Below are positions 24,711-34,404 of a stretch of DNA of 64,000 nucleotides, piece after piece. Numbering within the stretch: the stretch's first letter is position 1; every line of letters starts with the position of its first letter. The notes beneath the pieces were generated by a model, which ran no database searches, was not told the origin of the DNA, and worked only from the letters and a program-made list of their open reading frames with translations. The translations under genes were made by a program, and so were the position numbers. The stretch comes from Isoptericola sp044389085 (GTDB lineage: Bacteria > Actinomycetota > Actinomycetes > Actinomycetales > Cellulomonadaceae), in NCBI RefSeq assembly GCF_044389085.1, contig NZ_JBIRXP010000008.1, positions 62,001 through 126,000 of the forward strand, given 5' to 3'.

Positions 24711-27281
24711 ATGACGTACGTCCCCCCGACCTTCCGCGCCCTGCACGAGGGCTGGACGCTCACTGCCGCCGACCTCGCCGCCGACGCGCCCGAGGGCCTC
24801 GCGGGTCCCCTGGAGGCGGGCATCCCTGCCGTCGTGCCGGGCGAGGCGCACCTGGACCTGCACCGTGCGGGCCTGATCGACGAGCCGTTCGACGGCGACA
24901 ACGAGGCCGCCCAGCAGTGGATCGGGGACACGTCGTGGCGGTTCGCCACGACGTTCGCGTGGGCCCCCGAGGATGCCGCCCGGCACGACCTGGTCGCCCA
25001 CGGACTGGACACCGTCGCGACCGTCACGCTCAACGGCGTCGAGGTGGCGCGCACGCAGAACATGCACCGCTCGTACCGGTGGGACGTGCGCGACGCCCTG
25101 CGCGAGGGGAAGAACACCCTGGTCGTGACGTTCGCGGCGCCGGTGCCCGAGGCCCTGGCCCGGGCCGAGCGCGACGGCGTGCTGCCGTCCACGAACCACC
25201 ACGAGTACAACCAGCTGCGCAAGATGGCGTGCTCGTTCGGGTGGGACTGGGGCATCGACGTCGCCGGCGCGGGCCTCTGGAAGCCGGTCGGCCTGGACTC
25301 CTGGTCCGGGGTGCGGATCGCGTCGGTGCGACCGCTCGTCGACGTGGTGCCCGGCGGCGACGGTGCCCCCGAGGGCGTCCTGTCGGCGCACGTGGAGATC
25401 GAGCGGGACGGCGTCGCGGCCGACGCCGACGTGCCGGTGGTCGTGCGGCTCGCGGGACCGGACGGCGAGGGGCACGAGGCGGAGGGCGTCGTGCCGGCGG
25501 GGGCGACGACCGGCGTCGTGACCGTCCGCGTACCGGGCGTGCGGCGCTGGTGGCCGCTCGGCCACGGCGACCAGCCGCTGTACGAGGTCGAGGTCGAGGC
25601 TGCCGACGCCTCCTGGACGGGCCGTGTCGGCTTCCGCACCGTCGAGCTGGACACCACGCCCGACGCCGCCGGGGCCCCGTTCGTCCTGCGCGTCAACGGT
25701 GAGACCGTGCTGGTGCGCGGTGCGAACTGGATCCCGGACCACGCGTTCCTCACCCGGGTCGACCGCGACCGGTACGCCCGCCGCGTCGCCGACGCCGTGG
25801 AGGCCAATCTCAACCTGCTGCGCGTCTGGGGCGGCGGCATCTACGAGTCGGACGACCTGTACGACCTCGCGGACGAGCAGGGCCTGCTCATGTGGCAGGA
25901 CTTTCCCTTCGCCTGCGCGGCGTACGCCGAGGACGAGCCGATGCGTGCGGAGGTCGAGGCCGAGGCGCGCGAGAACGTCACGCGGCTCAGCCCGCACCCG
26001 TCGCTGGTGATCTGGAACGGCAACAACGAGAACACGTGGGGCTCGGTGGACTGGGGCTGGGCCGGCCGGCTCGGCGGGCGTCCCTGGGGCGACCTGTACT
26101 ACCGCGAGCTGCTGCCCGGTGTCCTCGCCGAGCTCGATCCGACGCGCCCTTACTCGCCGGCGAGCCCGTACTCGTTCGGCGACTACCGGCACCCGAACGA
26201 CGAGCGCTACGGCACCATGCACATCTGGGACGTGTGGAACCGGGAGGACTACTCCGTCTACGCCCGGTACCGGCCGCGCTTCCTGTCCGAGTTCGGCTTC
26301 CAGGGCCCGCCGGCCTGGTCGACGCTGACCCGCGTCGTGCACGACCAGCCGCTCGACCCGTTCGGCCACCAGATGCTCGTGCACCAGAAGGCGCACCAGG
26401 GCAACGCCAAGCTCGAGCGCGGCTGGCAGGGACACCTGCCCGACCCGGCCACCATCGAGGACTGGCACTGGACGACCCAGCTCAACCAGGCGCACGCCGT
26501 GCGCTTCGGCATCGAGCACGTGCGCTCCCTCACGCCCCACAACACGGGCACGATCGTGTGGCAGCTCAACGACAACTGGCCCGTGGTGTCGTGGGCGGCG
26601 GTCGACCACGACGAGCACCGCAAGCCGCTGTGGTACGCGCTGCGGTCGGCGTGCGCGCCGCGACTGGCGACCCTCCAGCCGCGCGCCTCCGAGGAGGCGC
26701 GGGCCGCCGCGTGGGAAGGTATCGACCCCGATCCCGACACCCTCGCGCTCGTGGTGGTCAACGACACCGGCGAGCGCCTGACCGGGACGTGGACCGTCAC
26801 CCGGGAGGCGTTCGACGGGACGGCCCTCGCCAAGGCGACCCTCGAGGTCGACGTGCCCGCCCGCGGCGCGGCGACGGTGACGGTGCCCTCCGACGTCGCG
26901 ACGTTCGCCGACCCCGCCGCCGAGGTGCTCGTCGCCGTGGCGGACGACCCGGGTGCCGGTGTCGCGCCGGCGCTGCGGCACGGCGCCGAGGTGGTGGACC
27001 AGCAGCTCGACGTCCGCCCGCTGCGGATCGAGGCGTCGCCCGTGGAGGGGGGCTGTGAGCTGCGGGTCACCGCCACCTCGCTGGCGCGGGACGTCTTCTG
27101 CCACGCAGACGTGGTGGACCCCGGGGCCGCGGTCGACGCCGGCCTGGTCACGCTGCGGGCCGGGCAGAGCGCCGTCCTCCGGGTGACGTCGCCCGCCGGG
27201 GGTGACCCGGCCGGGTTCGCCGCCGCGGTGCGCTGCGCCAACGACCTGCTCGGCGGGGGCGAGGTCACCGCGGCGCGCTGA
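24711..27281 (+). CDS. GH2 beta-mannosidase
   Basis: 856 residues, typical of GH2 beta-mannosidases. The N-terminal sugar-binding and Ig-like domains (about 1-300) precede the barrel. The pair WNGNNENTWG (acid/base Glu440) and RFLSEFGFQGPP (nucleophile Glu527), together with VRGANWIPDHAFL and RVWGGGIYESDDLYDLADE, are the mannosidase version of the GH2 signatures. No signal peptide, so it acts in the cytoplasm on manno-oligosaccharides from the importer encoded upstream. ATG 24711 follows AGAGGACCACC. It is the last gene of the island; its final 17 nt overlap the end of the convergent maltokinase gene. Confidence 0.93.
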   Translation: MTYVPPTFRALHEGWTLTAADLAADAPEGLAGPLEAGIPAVVPGEAHLDLHRAGLIDEPFDGDNEAAQQWIGDTSWRFATTFAWAPEDAARHDLVAHGLDTVATVTLNGVEVARTQNMHRSYRWDVRDALREGKNTLVVTFAAPVPEALARAERDGVLPSTNHHEYNQLRKMACSFGWDWGIDVAGAGLWKPVGLDSWSGVRIASVRPLVDVVPGGDGAPEGVLSAHVEIERDGVAADADVPVVVRLAGPDGEGHEAEGVVPAGATTGVVTVRVPGVRRWWPLGHGDQPLYEVEVEAADASWTGRVGFRTVELDTTPDAAGAPFVLRVNGETVLVRGANWIPDHAFLTRVDRDRYARRVADAVEANLNLLRVWGGGIYESDDLYDLADEQGLLMWQDFPFACAAYAEDEPMRAEVEAEARENVTRLSPHPSLVIWNGNNENTWGSVDWGWAGRLGGRPWGDLYYRELLPGVLAELDPTRPYSPASPYSFGDYRHPNDERYGTMHIWDVWNREDYSVYARYRPRFLSEFGFQGPPAWSTLTRVVHDQPLDPFGHQMLVHQKAHQGNAKLERGWQGHLPDPATIEDWHWTTQLNQAHAVRFGIEHVRSLTPHNTGTIVWQLNDNWPVVSWAAVDHDEHRKPLWYALRSACAPRLATLQPRASEEARAAAWEGIDPDPDTLALVVVNDTGERLTGTWTVTREAFDGTALAKATLEVDVPARGAATVTVPSDVATFADPAAEVLVAVADDPGAGVAPALRHGAEVVDQQLDVRPLRIEASPVEGGCELRVTATSLARDVFCHADVVDPGAAVDAGLVTLRAGQSAVLRVTSPAGGDPAGFAAAVRCANDLLGGGEVTAAR

Positions 27282-28662
27282 GCACCCGGTCGACCGCGGA
27301 CAGGGGGATGTGCACCCAGGTGGGCCGCTGCCGCGTCTCGTAGACCACCTCGTAGAGCGCCTTGTCCAGGACGAGCGCGGCGAGGACGGCGTCGGCGGTG
27401 GGCGGGTCGAGCTCCGGCGGTCGCCGGGCGGCCAGGCTGCTCGGGGCGGCGGGCACGTCGGCCGCCTGGCGGTAGCGGGCGAGGAAGGCGTGCACGGACT
27501 CCGCCTCCCACCACGGGTCGGGCGCGCCCCCGACGGCCGCGGCGTACGCGAACGAGCGGACCATGCCGGCGACGTCGCGCAGGGGGAGGTCCGGGGCCGT
27601 GCGCTCGGCCGCGGGCCGCTGCGGCTCGCCCTCGAAGTCGAGCAGCTTCCACCCGGTCTCGCCGTGCAGCGCCTGACCGAGGTGCAGGTCGCCGTGCACG
27701 GTCTGCAGGCGCAGCCGCGGCAGCCGCCCCTGGAGGTCGTCGAGGAGCGCGTCGATCGCCGGGGCCCGCGCCGCCAGGCCCGGCGCCTCGGCGACGGCGA
27801 GCGCCGCCCGGTCGCGCAGGCCCCCGACGAACGTCGCCGGGTCGAGCAGGGGCCCGGGCGGCATGGCCTGGCGCAGCACGGCGTGCAGCTCCGCCACGAC
27901 GCGCCCCAGGTCGGCGGCGAGGTGCGCGAACGACTCCCCGCGGCCGGCGTGCTCGCAGGCCAGCTCGAACCCGTCGCGGGCCCGCGGCACCAGCTCGCTG
28001 AGGACGGCCAGGGCGGTGGTCGAGCCAGGCGCGGTGGCCACCTGGAGGGCGCCGAGGAAGCGCGGCACGCCGTCCCAGCCCGCGCGGGTCAGGGCGCGGG
28101 GGACGACGACGTCGGGGTGCGGCCCCGGCGTCACGGTGCGCAGGATCTTCAGCATCCCGCCGGTGCCGTCGGGCGACGGCACGCCGGGCAGCACGACGCT
28201 GGTGTTCGACTGCTCGCCCGCCACCACGTGGCCGCCGGCGACGAGCTCCGCGCCCGCGACGCCGTCCCCCACGCCCGCGGCCCGCAGGAGGGCGAGCCAG
28301 CAGGCGGGGTGCGCGCCGCCGTCGTGCACGGCGACGTCGCCCGCGGCCGTCCGGAGGTCGGTGATGTACCCGGGCCCTCGCGCGCCCGGGTCGGTGAGCA
28401 CGAGCGGCACCTGCGCGACCACCTCGCCGCCCGGCACCCCCGCACCGCTCAGCCGTACCAGCAGGACGACGACGTCGGTGCCCGCGGGGGCGTCGGAGGC
28501 CGCAGGATCGTCGTCGAACGTCACCGCGAGCCACGGCTCCACCTGCACCCCGGCGGCACTCGCCCCGCCCGCGGGGAACCACCGCCGTCCCGGCAGCCAG
28601 GCCGCGAGCAGCTCCCCGACGCTCGGGTCGGGCACGCCCGCGGCGGGCCGCACGGCCGTCAT
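27265..28662 (-). CDS. mak: Maltokinase (maltose 1-phosphate forming)
   Basis: 465 residues from ATG 28662, which overlaps the treS stop by 4 nt. The N-terminal cap (WLPGRRWFPAGG, then GEQSNTSVVLPG) and the aminoglycoside-phosphotransferase-like core with HGDLHLGQALHGETGWKLLDFEGEP carry the catalytic Asp and metal-binding residues of Mak/Pep2. The reaction is ATP plus maltose to maltose 1-phosphate, the substrate of GlgE. Order glgE-treS-mak on the minus strand makes one operon. The cytoplasmic product works with TreS, and the two are fused or complexed in many actinobacteria; here they are separate genes. Confidence 0.93.
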   Translation of the reverse strand: MTAVRPAAGVPDPSVGELLAAWLPGRRWFPAGGASAAGVQVEPWLAVTFDDDPAASDAPAGTDVVVLLVRLSGAGVPGGEVVAQVPLVLTDPGARGPGYITDLRTAAGDVAVHDGGAHPACWLALLRAAGVGDGVAGAELVAGGHVVAGEQSNTSVVLPGVPSPDGTGGMLKILRTVTPGPHPDVVVPRALTRAGWDGVPRFLGALQVATAPGSTTALAVLSELVPRARDGFELACEHAGRGESFAHLAADLGRVVAELHAVLRQAMPPGPLLDPATFVGGLRDRAALAVAEAPGLAARAPAIDALLDDLQGRLPRLRLQTVHGDLHLGQALHGETGWKLLDFEGEPQRPAAERTAPDLPLRDVAGMVRSFAYAAAVGGAPDPWWEAESVHAFLARYRQAADVPAAPSSLAARRPPELDPPTADAVLAALVLDKALYEVVYETRQRPTWVHIPLSAVDRVLSAPR

Positions 28663-30461
28663 GCCCGCTCGCCCCCGCCCGTCGGCGCCGAGCTCCCCGC
28701 GGCCGGGGCAGGCGGGGTCAGCAGCAGCCAGTAGAAGTCGCGCGACCCCCACGTCATCGACACGGTGCCGTCGGGCGCGACGTCCGGGAAGCGGGCGCCG
28801 CCGAACAGGTCGGTCAGCGACCAGCCGGCGTACCCGGGCAGCCGCACCACCGACGACCGCGCCGTCGCGGACAGGTTCGCCGCCACCAGCAACGTCTCGC
28901 CACCCTCACCGGGCGCCGTCCGCGTGAACGCGATCACGGCCTCGTCGTCGGCCTCGAGCGGGGTGAACGACCCCGTGCCGAACGCGGGGTGCAGCCGCCG
29001 CACCGCGAGCATGCCGTGCACCCAGTGCAGCAGCGAGGAGGGCTGCGCGAGCTGGGCCTCCACGTTGACGTGCTGGAAGTGGTGCACCAGCGACTGCACC
29101 AGCGGCAGGTACAGCTTGCCGGGGTCGGCGGTGGAGAACCCGGAGTTGCGGTCCGGCGTCCACTGCATGGGCGTGCGCACGGCGTCCCGGTCCGGGAGCC
29201 AGATGTTGTCGCCCATGCCGATCTCGTCCCCGTAGTACAGGCACGGGCTGCCCGGCAGGCTGAGCAGCAGCGCGTGCGCCAGCTCCACCTCCTTGCGCGA
29301 GTTGTCGAGCAAGGGCGCCAGGCGGCGGCGGATGCCGATGTTGGCCCGCATGCGCGGGTCGGGCGCGAACCATCCGTACATCGCCGCGCGCTCCTCGGTG
29401 GAGACCATCTCGAGGGTCAGCTCGTCGTGGTTGCGCAGGAACGTGGACCACTGCCCGCCCGGTGCGGGGATGTCCGGGGTGTCGGCGAGGATGTCGAGCA
29501 GGGGGCGGGCGCGCTGGTCCCGCATGGCGTAGTACACCCGCGGCATCACGGGGAAGTGGAAGCACATGTGGCACTCGGGCTCGTCCTCGGTGCCGAAGTA
29601 GTCCACCACGTCCTGCGGCCACTGGTTCGCCTCGGCCAGCATGATCCGGCCCGGGAACTCGTCGTCGATCATCCGGCGCACGCGGCGCAGGAAGGCGTGC
29701 GTCTCCGGCAGGTTCTCGCAGTTGGTGCCCTCGGCCTCGAACAGGTACGGCACCGCGTCCAGGCGGAAGCCGTCCACCCCGACCCCCAGCCAGAACCGCG
29801 CGACGTCGAGCATCGCGTCGACCACGCGCGGGTTCTCGAAGTTGAGGTCCGGCTGGTGGCTGAAGAAGCGGTGCCAGAAGTACTGCCGCCGCACCGGGTC
29901 GAACGTCCAGTTCGACGTCTCCGTGTCCACGAAGATGATGCGGGCGTCCTCGTAGCGCGTGTCGTCGTCCGACCAGACGTAGAAGTCGCCGTACGGACCC
30001 TCCGGGTCGGACCGTGACGCCTGGAACCACGGGTGCTGGTCGCTCGTGTGGTTCATCACCAGGTCGACGACCACGCGGATGCCGCGCGCGTGCGCCGCCT
30101 CGATGAGCTCGGTGAAGTCCCCGATCGTGCCGTACTGGCCCGCGACCGACGTGTAGTCGGCGACGTCGTACCCGCCGTCGCGCAGCGGTGACGGGTAGAA
30201 CGGCGGCAGCCACAGGCAGTCCACGCCCAGCCACTGCAGGTAGTCGAGCCGGTCCGTGATGCCGCGCAGGTCGCCGACCCCGGAACCGTCCGTGTCCGAG
30301 AACGCCCGGACGATGACCTCGTAGAACACGGCGGTGCGGTACCAGTCCGGGTCGTCGGACAGGCCGGGCTTGTCCAGGGGCGGCGGCGCGGGCTGCGGCC
30401 GCGCCGGCAGCGCCTGGACCGGCACCTGGCGCGTGACGGGGCGCGGCACCTGGGGCGTCAT
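28659..30461 (-). CDS. treS: Trehalose synthase (maltose alpha-D-glucosyltransferase)
   Basis: 600 residues; GH13 subfamily that interconverts trehalose and maltose. After a Pro-rich 35-residue lead, the barrel begins WYRTAVFYEVIVRAFSDTDG. Signatures in order are DLVMNHTSDQHPWF, GFRLDAVPYLFE (nucleophile Asp), IMLAEANQWP (acid/base Glu) and FLRNHDELTLEM. Length and the subdomain text match stand-alone TreS rather than TreS-Mak fusions. It supplies maltose to the maltokinase encoded by the overlapping downstream gene. It lies 39 nt after the glgE stop. Confidence 0.95.
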   Translation of the reverse strand: MTPQVPRPVTRQVPVQALPARPQPAPPPLDKPGLSDDPDWYRTAVFYEVIVRAFSDTDGSGVGDLRGITDRLDYLQWLGVDCLWLPPFYPSPLRDGGYDVADYTSVAGQYGTIGDFTELIEAAHARGIRVVVDLVMNHTSDQHPWFQASRSDPEGPYGDFYVWSDDDTRYEDARIIFVDTETSNWTFDPVRRQYFWHRFFSHQPDLNFENPRVVDAMLDVARFWLGVGVDGFRLDAVPYLFEAEGTNCENLPETHAFLRRVRRMIDDEFPGRIMLAEANQWPQDVVDYFGTEDEPECHMCFHFPVMPRVYYAMRDQRARPLLDILADTPDIPAPGGQWSTFLRNHDELTLEMVSTEERAAMYGWFAPDPRMRANIGIRRRLAPLLDNSRKEVELAHALLLSLPGSPCLYYGDEIGMGDNIWLPDRDAVRTPMQWTPDRNSGFSTADPGKLYLPLVQSLVHHFQHVNVEAQLAQPSSLLHWVHGMLAVRRLHPAFGTGSFTPLEADDEAVIAFTRTAPGEGGETLLVAANLSATARSSVVRLPGYAGWSLTDLFGGARFPDVAPDGTVSMTWGSRDFYWLLLTPPAPAAGSSAPTGGGERA

Positions 30462-30500
30462 CGGGGCACCCCCGCGCGGGGCCCGCTCATGTCGGCCCCG

Positions 30501-32567
30501 TCATGCCAGCCCGATCGTCAGGACGTGCGCCACCTGCTGCCGCGGGTCGAGACGGACGTACGGGTGGGAGCCCCACGGGTAGGTGGCGCCCGACAGCTCG
30601 TCGTGCGCGACGAAGAACGCCTGGTCCTCGACGCCGTCCGGGCGCGTGAGCCCCAGCGACGCCAGGTCCAGGAACACGGTGGCCTCCTGCGTGGCCCACG
30701 GGTCCAGGTTGAGCACGACCAGCACGACGTCGTCCTGCGTGGCACCCGGCCGCCCCGCCGCGGGCAGGTGCTCGGCACGCACGCGCCGCGAGAACGCGAC
30801 GACCTGGTCGTTCGTCGTCGGGTGCACCGTCAGGTCGCGCAGCTGCTGCAGCGCCGGGTGGGCGCGGCGCAGCTCGTTGAGCCGGCGCAGCAGCGTGGAG
30901 ACGCCGATGACGTCGGCCTGGGACCAGTCGCGCGGCTTGAACTCGTACTTCTCGTTGTCGATCTGCTCCTCGACGCCGGGGCGGGGCACGTTCTCCACCA
31001 GCTCGTACCCCGAGTAGATGCCCCAGGTCGGGCTGCCGAGCGCCGCCAGCACGGCCCGGACGGCGAAGCCCGCCACCCCGCCGTGCTGCAGGTACGGGGG
31101 CAGGATGTCGTGCGTCGTGGGCCAGAACGACGGGCGCAGCACCGAGCCCTGCGGCCCGGCGACCTCCTGGAGGTACTCCTCGATCTCCTCCTTGGTGTTG
31201 CGCCAGGTGAAGTACGTGTACGACTGGTGGAAGCCGATCCGCGCGAGCGTCTGCATCATCGCCGGGCGGGTGAACGCCTCGGACAGGAAGATCACCTCGG
31301 GGTGCGACCGGTGCACCTCGCCCAGGAGCCACTCCCAGAAGTCCAGCGGCTTGGTGTGCGGGTTGTCGACGCGGAACGCCGTCACCCCGCGGTCGATCCA
31401 CAGCAGCACGATCCGCAGGATCTCCGCCGAGAGGCCCGCCGGGTCGCGGTCGAAGTTCAGCGGGTAGATGTCCTGGTACTTCTTGGGCGGGTTCTCGGCG
31501 TACGCGATGGTGCCGTCCGCGCGCACCGAGAACCACTCCGGGTGCTCCGTGACCCACGGGTGGTCCGGGGAACACTGCAGCGCCAGGTCGAGCGCCACCT
31601 CCAGGCCGTGGCGGCGAGCCGCCGCGACGAAGTCCCGGAAGTCCCGCTCCGTGCCCAGGTCCGGGTGGATGGCGTCGTGACCGCCGTCGGGGGAGCCGAT
31701 CGCGTACGGGCTGCCGGGGTCGCCCGGCTGCGGGTCCAGGGTGTTGTTGCGGCCCTTGCGGAACGTCGTGCCGATGGGGTGCACGGGCGTGAGGTAGACG
31801 ACGTCGAACCCCATCTCGGCGATCGCGGGCAGCCGCTGCGCCGCCGTGGCGAACGTGCCCGAGCGCCAGGTGCCGTCCTTGCGTCGCTTCGCGCCCTCCG
31901 ACCGGGGGAACATCTCGTACCAGCTCGCGGCCAGCGCGAGCGGGCGGCTGACCCGCAGCGGGTACGCGGCGCTCGCGGTCACCAGGTCGCGCAGCGGGTG
32001 CCGGCGCAGCGCGTCCTTGACCGCGGCCGTCATCGCCATCGCGAGCCGCGCCTCCGGCGGGCGCGTCGTGTCCGCCAGCTCGCGGGCCGCGGCCTCCAGC
32101 ACGGCGGCGTCGGCGGGGTCCCGAGCCGCCTGGAGGTCCGGCGCGACGATGCGCTCGAACAGCAGCCGCCCCTCCGCGAGCACCAGGTCGACGTCCTGCC
32201 CGGCGTCGAACTTGATCACCGCGTCGTGGGACCACGTGCCGTACGGGTCGGACCACGCCTCGACGCGGAACGACCAGTCGGCGGACCCGTCCGACGGGGC
32301 GTCCGGCTGCAGGTGGCCGCGGAACCGGTCCAGCCCGGGGGCGACGTCGACCATGGGCGCGGTGGAGTGCACCGAGCCGTCCGGGCCGAGCAGGACGGCG
32401 GTGGCCCCGACGGCGTCGTGCCCCTCCCGGAACACCGTGGCCTCGACGGGGATCACCTCGCCGACCGCCGCCTTCGCCGGCCAGCGCCCTCCCTCGACGA
32501 CGGGGGAGAGCTGGAGGACGGGGATCCGTCCGATGGGCGCGTGCGGCGTGGGCTGCGGAGACGTCAC
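30501..32567 (-). CDS. glgE: Alpha-1,4-glucan:maltose-1-phosphate maltosyltransferase
   Basis: 688 residues from GTG 32567. GlgE (GH13_3) extends alpha-1,4-glucans with maltose from maltose 1-phosphate. Motifs are ASWYEMFPRSEGAK, VYLTPVHPIGTTFRKGRNN, FRVDNPHTKPLDFW with Asp401 as nucleophile and FLSEAFTRP with Glu430 as acid/base. The 29-residue spacing equals that of Streptomyces GlgE. A TAGCGT -10 hexamer ends 7 nt before the GTG, so this operon of glgE, treS and mak probably starts leaderless here; a GGAGG between them is too close for normal use. GlgB, the fourth enzyme of the pathway, is encoded at 10081-12297. Confidence 0.95.
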   Translation of the reverse strand: MTSPQPTPHAPIGRIPVLQLSPVVEGGRWPAKAAVGEVIPVEATVFREGHDAVGATAVLLGPDGSVHSTAPMVDVAPGLDRFRGHLQPDAPSDGSADWSFRVEAWSDPYGTWSHDAVIKFDAGQDVDLVLAEGRLLFERIVAPDLQAARDPADAAVLEAAARELADTTRPPEARLAMAMTAAVKDALRRHPLRDLVTASAAYPLRVSRPLALAASWYEMFPRSEGAKRRKDGTWRSGTFATAAQRLPAIAEMGFDVVYLTPVHPIGTTFRKGRNNTLDPQPGDPGSPYAIGSPDGGHDAIHPDLGTERDFRDFVAAARRHGLEVALDLALQCSPDHPWVTEHPEWFSVRADGTIAYAENPPKKYQDIYPLNFDRDPAGLSAEILRIVLLWIDRGVTAFRVDNPHTKPLDFWEWLLGEVHRSHPEVIFLSEAFTRPAMMQTLARIGFHQSYTYFTWRNTKEEIEEYLQEVAGPQGSVLRPSFWPTTHDILPPYLQHGGVAGFAVRAVLAALGSPTWGIYSGYELVENVPRPGVEEQIDNEKYEFKPRDWSQADVIGVSTLLRRLNELRRAHPALQQLRDLTVHPTTNDQVVAFSRRVRAEHLPAAGRPGATQDDVVLVVLNLDPWATQEATVFLDLASLGLTRPDGVEDQAFFVAHDELSGATYPWGSHPYVRLDPRQQVAHVLTIGLA

Positions 32568-32574
32568 GGCCTCC

Positions 32575-32580
32575 ACGCTA
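32575..32580 (-). promoter_or_regulatory. -10 hexamer TAGCGT, leaderless promoter of glgE-treS-mak
   Basis: On the minus strand TAGCGT ends 7 nt before GTG 32567. The same hexamer at the same distance precedes moeA, nirB and the small kinase gene. Confidence 0.5.
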
Positions 32581-32622
32581 GCCAGGGGGCCCTCTCGGCG
32601 CGCGCGGACCCGCCCGCACGCC

Positions 32623-32633
32623 ACTACCTCGCC
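32623..32633. repeat. Extra copy of the ACTACCTCGSC repeat beside a stop codon
   Basis: ACTACCTCGCC at 32623-32633 matches the 20-nt-spaced units at 564-638 and lies just beyond the stop codon of the FAD dehydrogenase (32635-32637), as the first array lies just beyond that of the phosphoribosyltransferase. A single short match could be chance. Confidence 0.35.
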
Positions 32634-32634
32634 G

Positions 32635-34350
32635 TCAGGCGTCGGCGGCGAGCGCCCGGCCGGTGGAGCGGCCGGTGTGCAGGCACCCGCCGAGGAAGGT
32701 GCCCTCCAGGGCGCGGTGGCCGTGCACGCCGCCGCCGCCAAACCCGGCGGCCTCGCCGACCGCCCACAGCCCGTCCAGCACGGACCCGTCCGCGCGCAGC
32801 ACGCGGCCGGACGGGTCGCACCAGAGGCCGCCGAGGGTCTTGCGGGTCAGCACGGACAGCCGGACGGCGAGCAGCGGGCCGTCCTTCGGCGTCGTCAGCG
32901 GGCGGGGCTTGGCGACCCGGATCAGCTTGTCCACGCGGTAGTCCCGGGCGGCGCGCGTCGCCACCACCTGCGGGTCCTTGCCCAGGCCGGAGGCGACCTG
33001 GGCGTCGCGCGCGGCGACGACGGCGGCGAGCGCGCCGGGGTCCACGTGGCCCTTCGAGCCGGGGGTGGCGTCCACGAGCGCGTTCATCTTCGCGGCGAGC
33101 TCGTCGGTCGTGTCGGCCCAGAGGAACTCGGGCGACTCGGCGGCGAACCGCGCCACCGGCCCGACGGCGCGCGGCAGCACCCGCTGCGCGAGGAGCTTGA
33201 CGTCCTTGCCGGTGAGGTCGGGGTTCTGCTCCGACCCGGACAGCGCGAACTCGGACTCCATGATCGCCTTGTTGAGCACGAACCAGGAGTGGTCGTCGCC
33301 GCGCCGCGTCACGTGCTGCAGCGCGCCGAGCGCGTCGAAGCCGGGGAACAGCGGGGCGGGCAGGCGGCCGCCATCGGCGTCGAGCCACAGGGACGACGGG
33401 CCCGGCAGGATGCGGATGCCGTGGTTCGTCCAGACCGGGGAGTGGTTGGCGATGCCCTCCGGGTAGTGCCACATCCGGTCCTCGTGCACCAGCGCGGCCC
33501 CCGCGTCCGCGGCGATCCCCAGCATGAGGCCGTCGGTGGAGTCCGGGACGCCCGAGAGCATCCGCCCGGGCAGCGTGCCCGCCTCGGGGTCCCAGTGCGC
33601 GCGGGCCAGGTCGTGGTTGGCGCCGATGCCGCCGGTCGCGACGACGACGGCGCCCGCCGCGATCTCCTCGGTGCCCACCACGTCGCGGTTCGACGGCGCC
33701 CCGCGGCCGCCGAACGGCAGCCCGGCGAGCGGCTGGTCGGCCAGCACCTCGGCGCGCACGCCGGTCACGCGGCCGTCGGTCGTGACCAGGCCGGTCACGC
33801 GGCGGCGGAACCGGAGGTCGAGCAGGCCGGCGTCGCGGGCGGCCAGCGCCGCCTCCACGAACGGCCGGACGATCCCGGGGCCGGTGCCCCAGGTGACGTG
33901 GAAGCGGGGCACGGAGTTGCCGTGCTCGGTCCGGGCGTCGTCGTGGCCCACCGTGTACCCGCCGCGCTCGGCCCACTGCACCAGCGGGAACCACCGCACG
34001 CCCTTGCCGTGCAGCCACGACCGCAGGTCGCCCGCCGCGAACTCCACGAACCGGCGCGCCCACGCGTACCCGTGGCGGTCGGGGCCCTCGCCGCGGTCGG
34101 CGCCGGGCGCGAACTGCGCGGAACCCAGCCAGTCCGACCACGCCAGGTCGGCGGAGTCGTGCACGCCCATCGCGCGCTGCTCCGGCGAACCGACGAGGAA
34201 CAGGCCGCCGAACGACCACCACGCCTGGCCGCCGAACGACGCCTCCGGCTCCTGGTCGAGCAGCACCACCCGGCGACCGGCGGCGGTGAGCTCCGTGGCC
34301 GTGACGAGCCCCGACAGGCCCCCACCGATGACGACGACGTCAGCATCCAT
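32635..34350 (-). CDS. FAD-dependent dehydrogenase (KstD/fumarate reductase-like flavoprotein)
   Basis: 571 residues. The N-terminal Rossmann motif VVVIGGGLSGLVTATELTAAGRRVVLLDQEP (GGGLSG at 9-14, acidic residue at the end of the second strand) binds FAD. Further FAD/substrate features are GGIGANHDLARAHWDPE, a long middle domain of the fumarate-reductase/3-ketosteroid-dehydrogenase fold, and the C-terminal FAD segment LDGLWAVGEAAGFGGGGVHG. Such proteins are annotated as FAD-binding dehydrogenases; the substrate is unknown. The start ATG is 6 nt after CAGACT, a weak leaderless -10. It is flanked by glgE and glgX, all on the minus strand, but nothing links it to glucan metabolism. Confidence 0.85.
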   Translation of the reverse strand: MDADVVVIGGGLSGLVTATELTAAGRRVVLLDQEPEASFGGQAWWSFGGLFLVGSPEQRAMGVHDSADLAWSDWLGSAQFAPGADRGEGPDRHGYAWARRFVEFAAGDLRSWLHGKGVRWFPLVQWAERGGYTVGHDDARTEHGNSVPRFHVTWGTGPGIVRPFVEAALAARDAGLLDLRFRRRVTGLVTTDGRVTGVRAEVLADQPLAGLPFGGRGAPSNRDVVGTEEIAAGAVVVATGGIGANHDLARAHWDPEAGTLPGRMLSGVPDSTDGLMLGIAADAGAALVHEDRMWHYPEGIANHSPVWTNHGIRILPGPSSLWLDADGGRLPAPLFPGFDALGALQHVTRRGDDHSWFVLNKAIMESEFALSGSEQNPDLTGKDVKLLAQRVLPRAVGPVARFAAESPEFLWADTTDELAAKMNALVDATPGSKGHVDPGALAAVVAARDAQVASGLGKDPQVVATRAARDYRVDKLIRVAKPRPLTTPKDGPLLAVRLSVLTRKTLGGLWCDPSGRVLRADGSVLDGLWAVGEAAGFGGGGVHGHRALEGTFLGGCLHTGRSTGRALAADA

Positions 34351-34404
34351 GCGCGCAGTCTGGCAGAGGAGCGGCCCGGGGAGAACGGGTGGCGGGTGGT
34401 GGCG

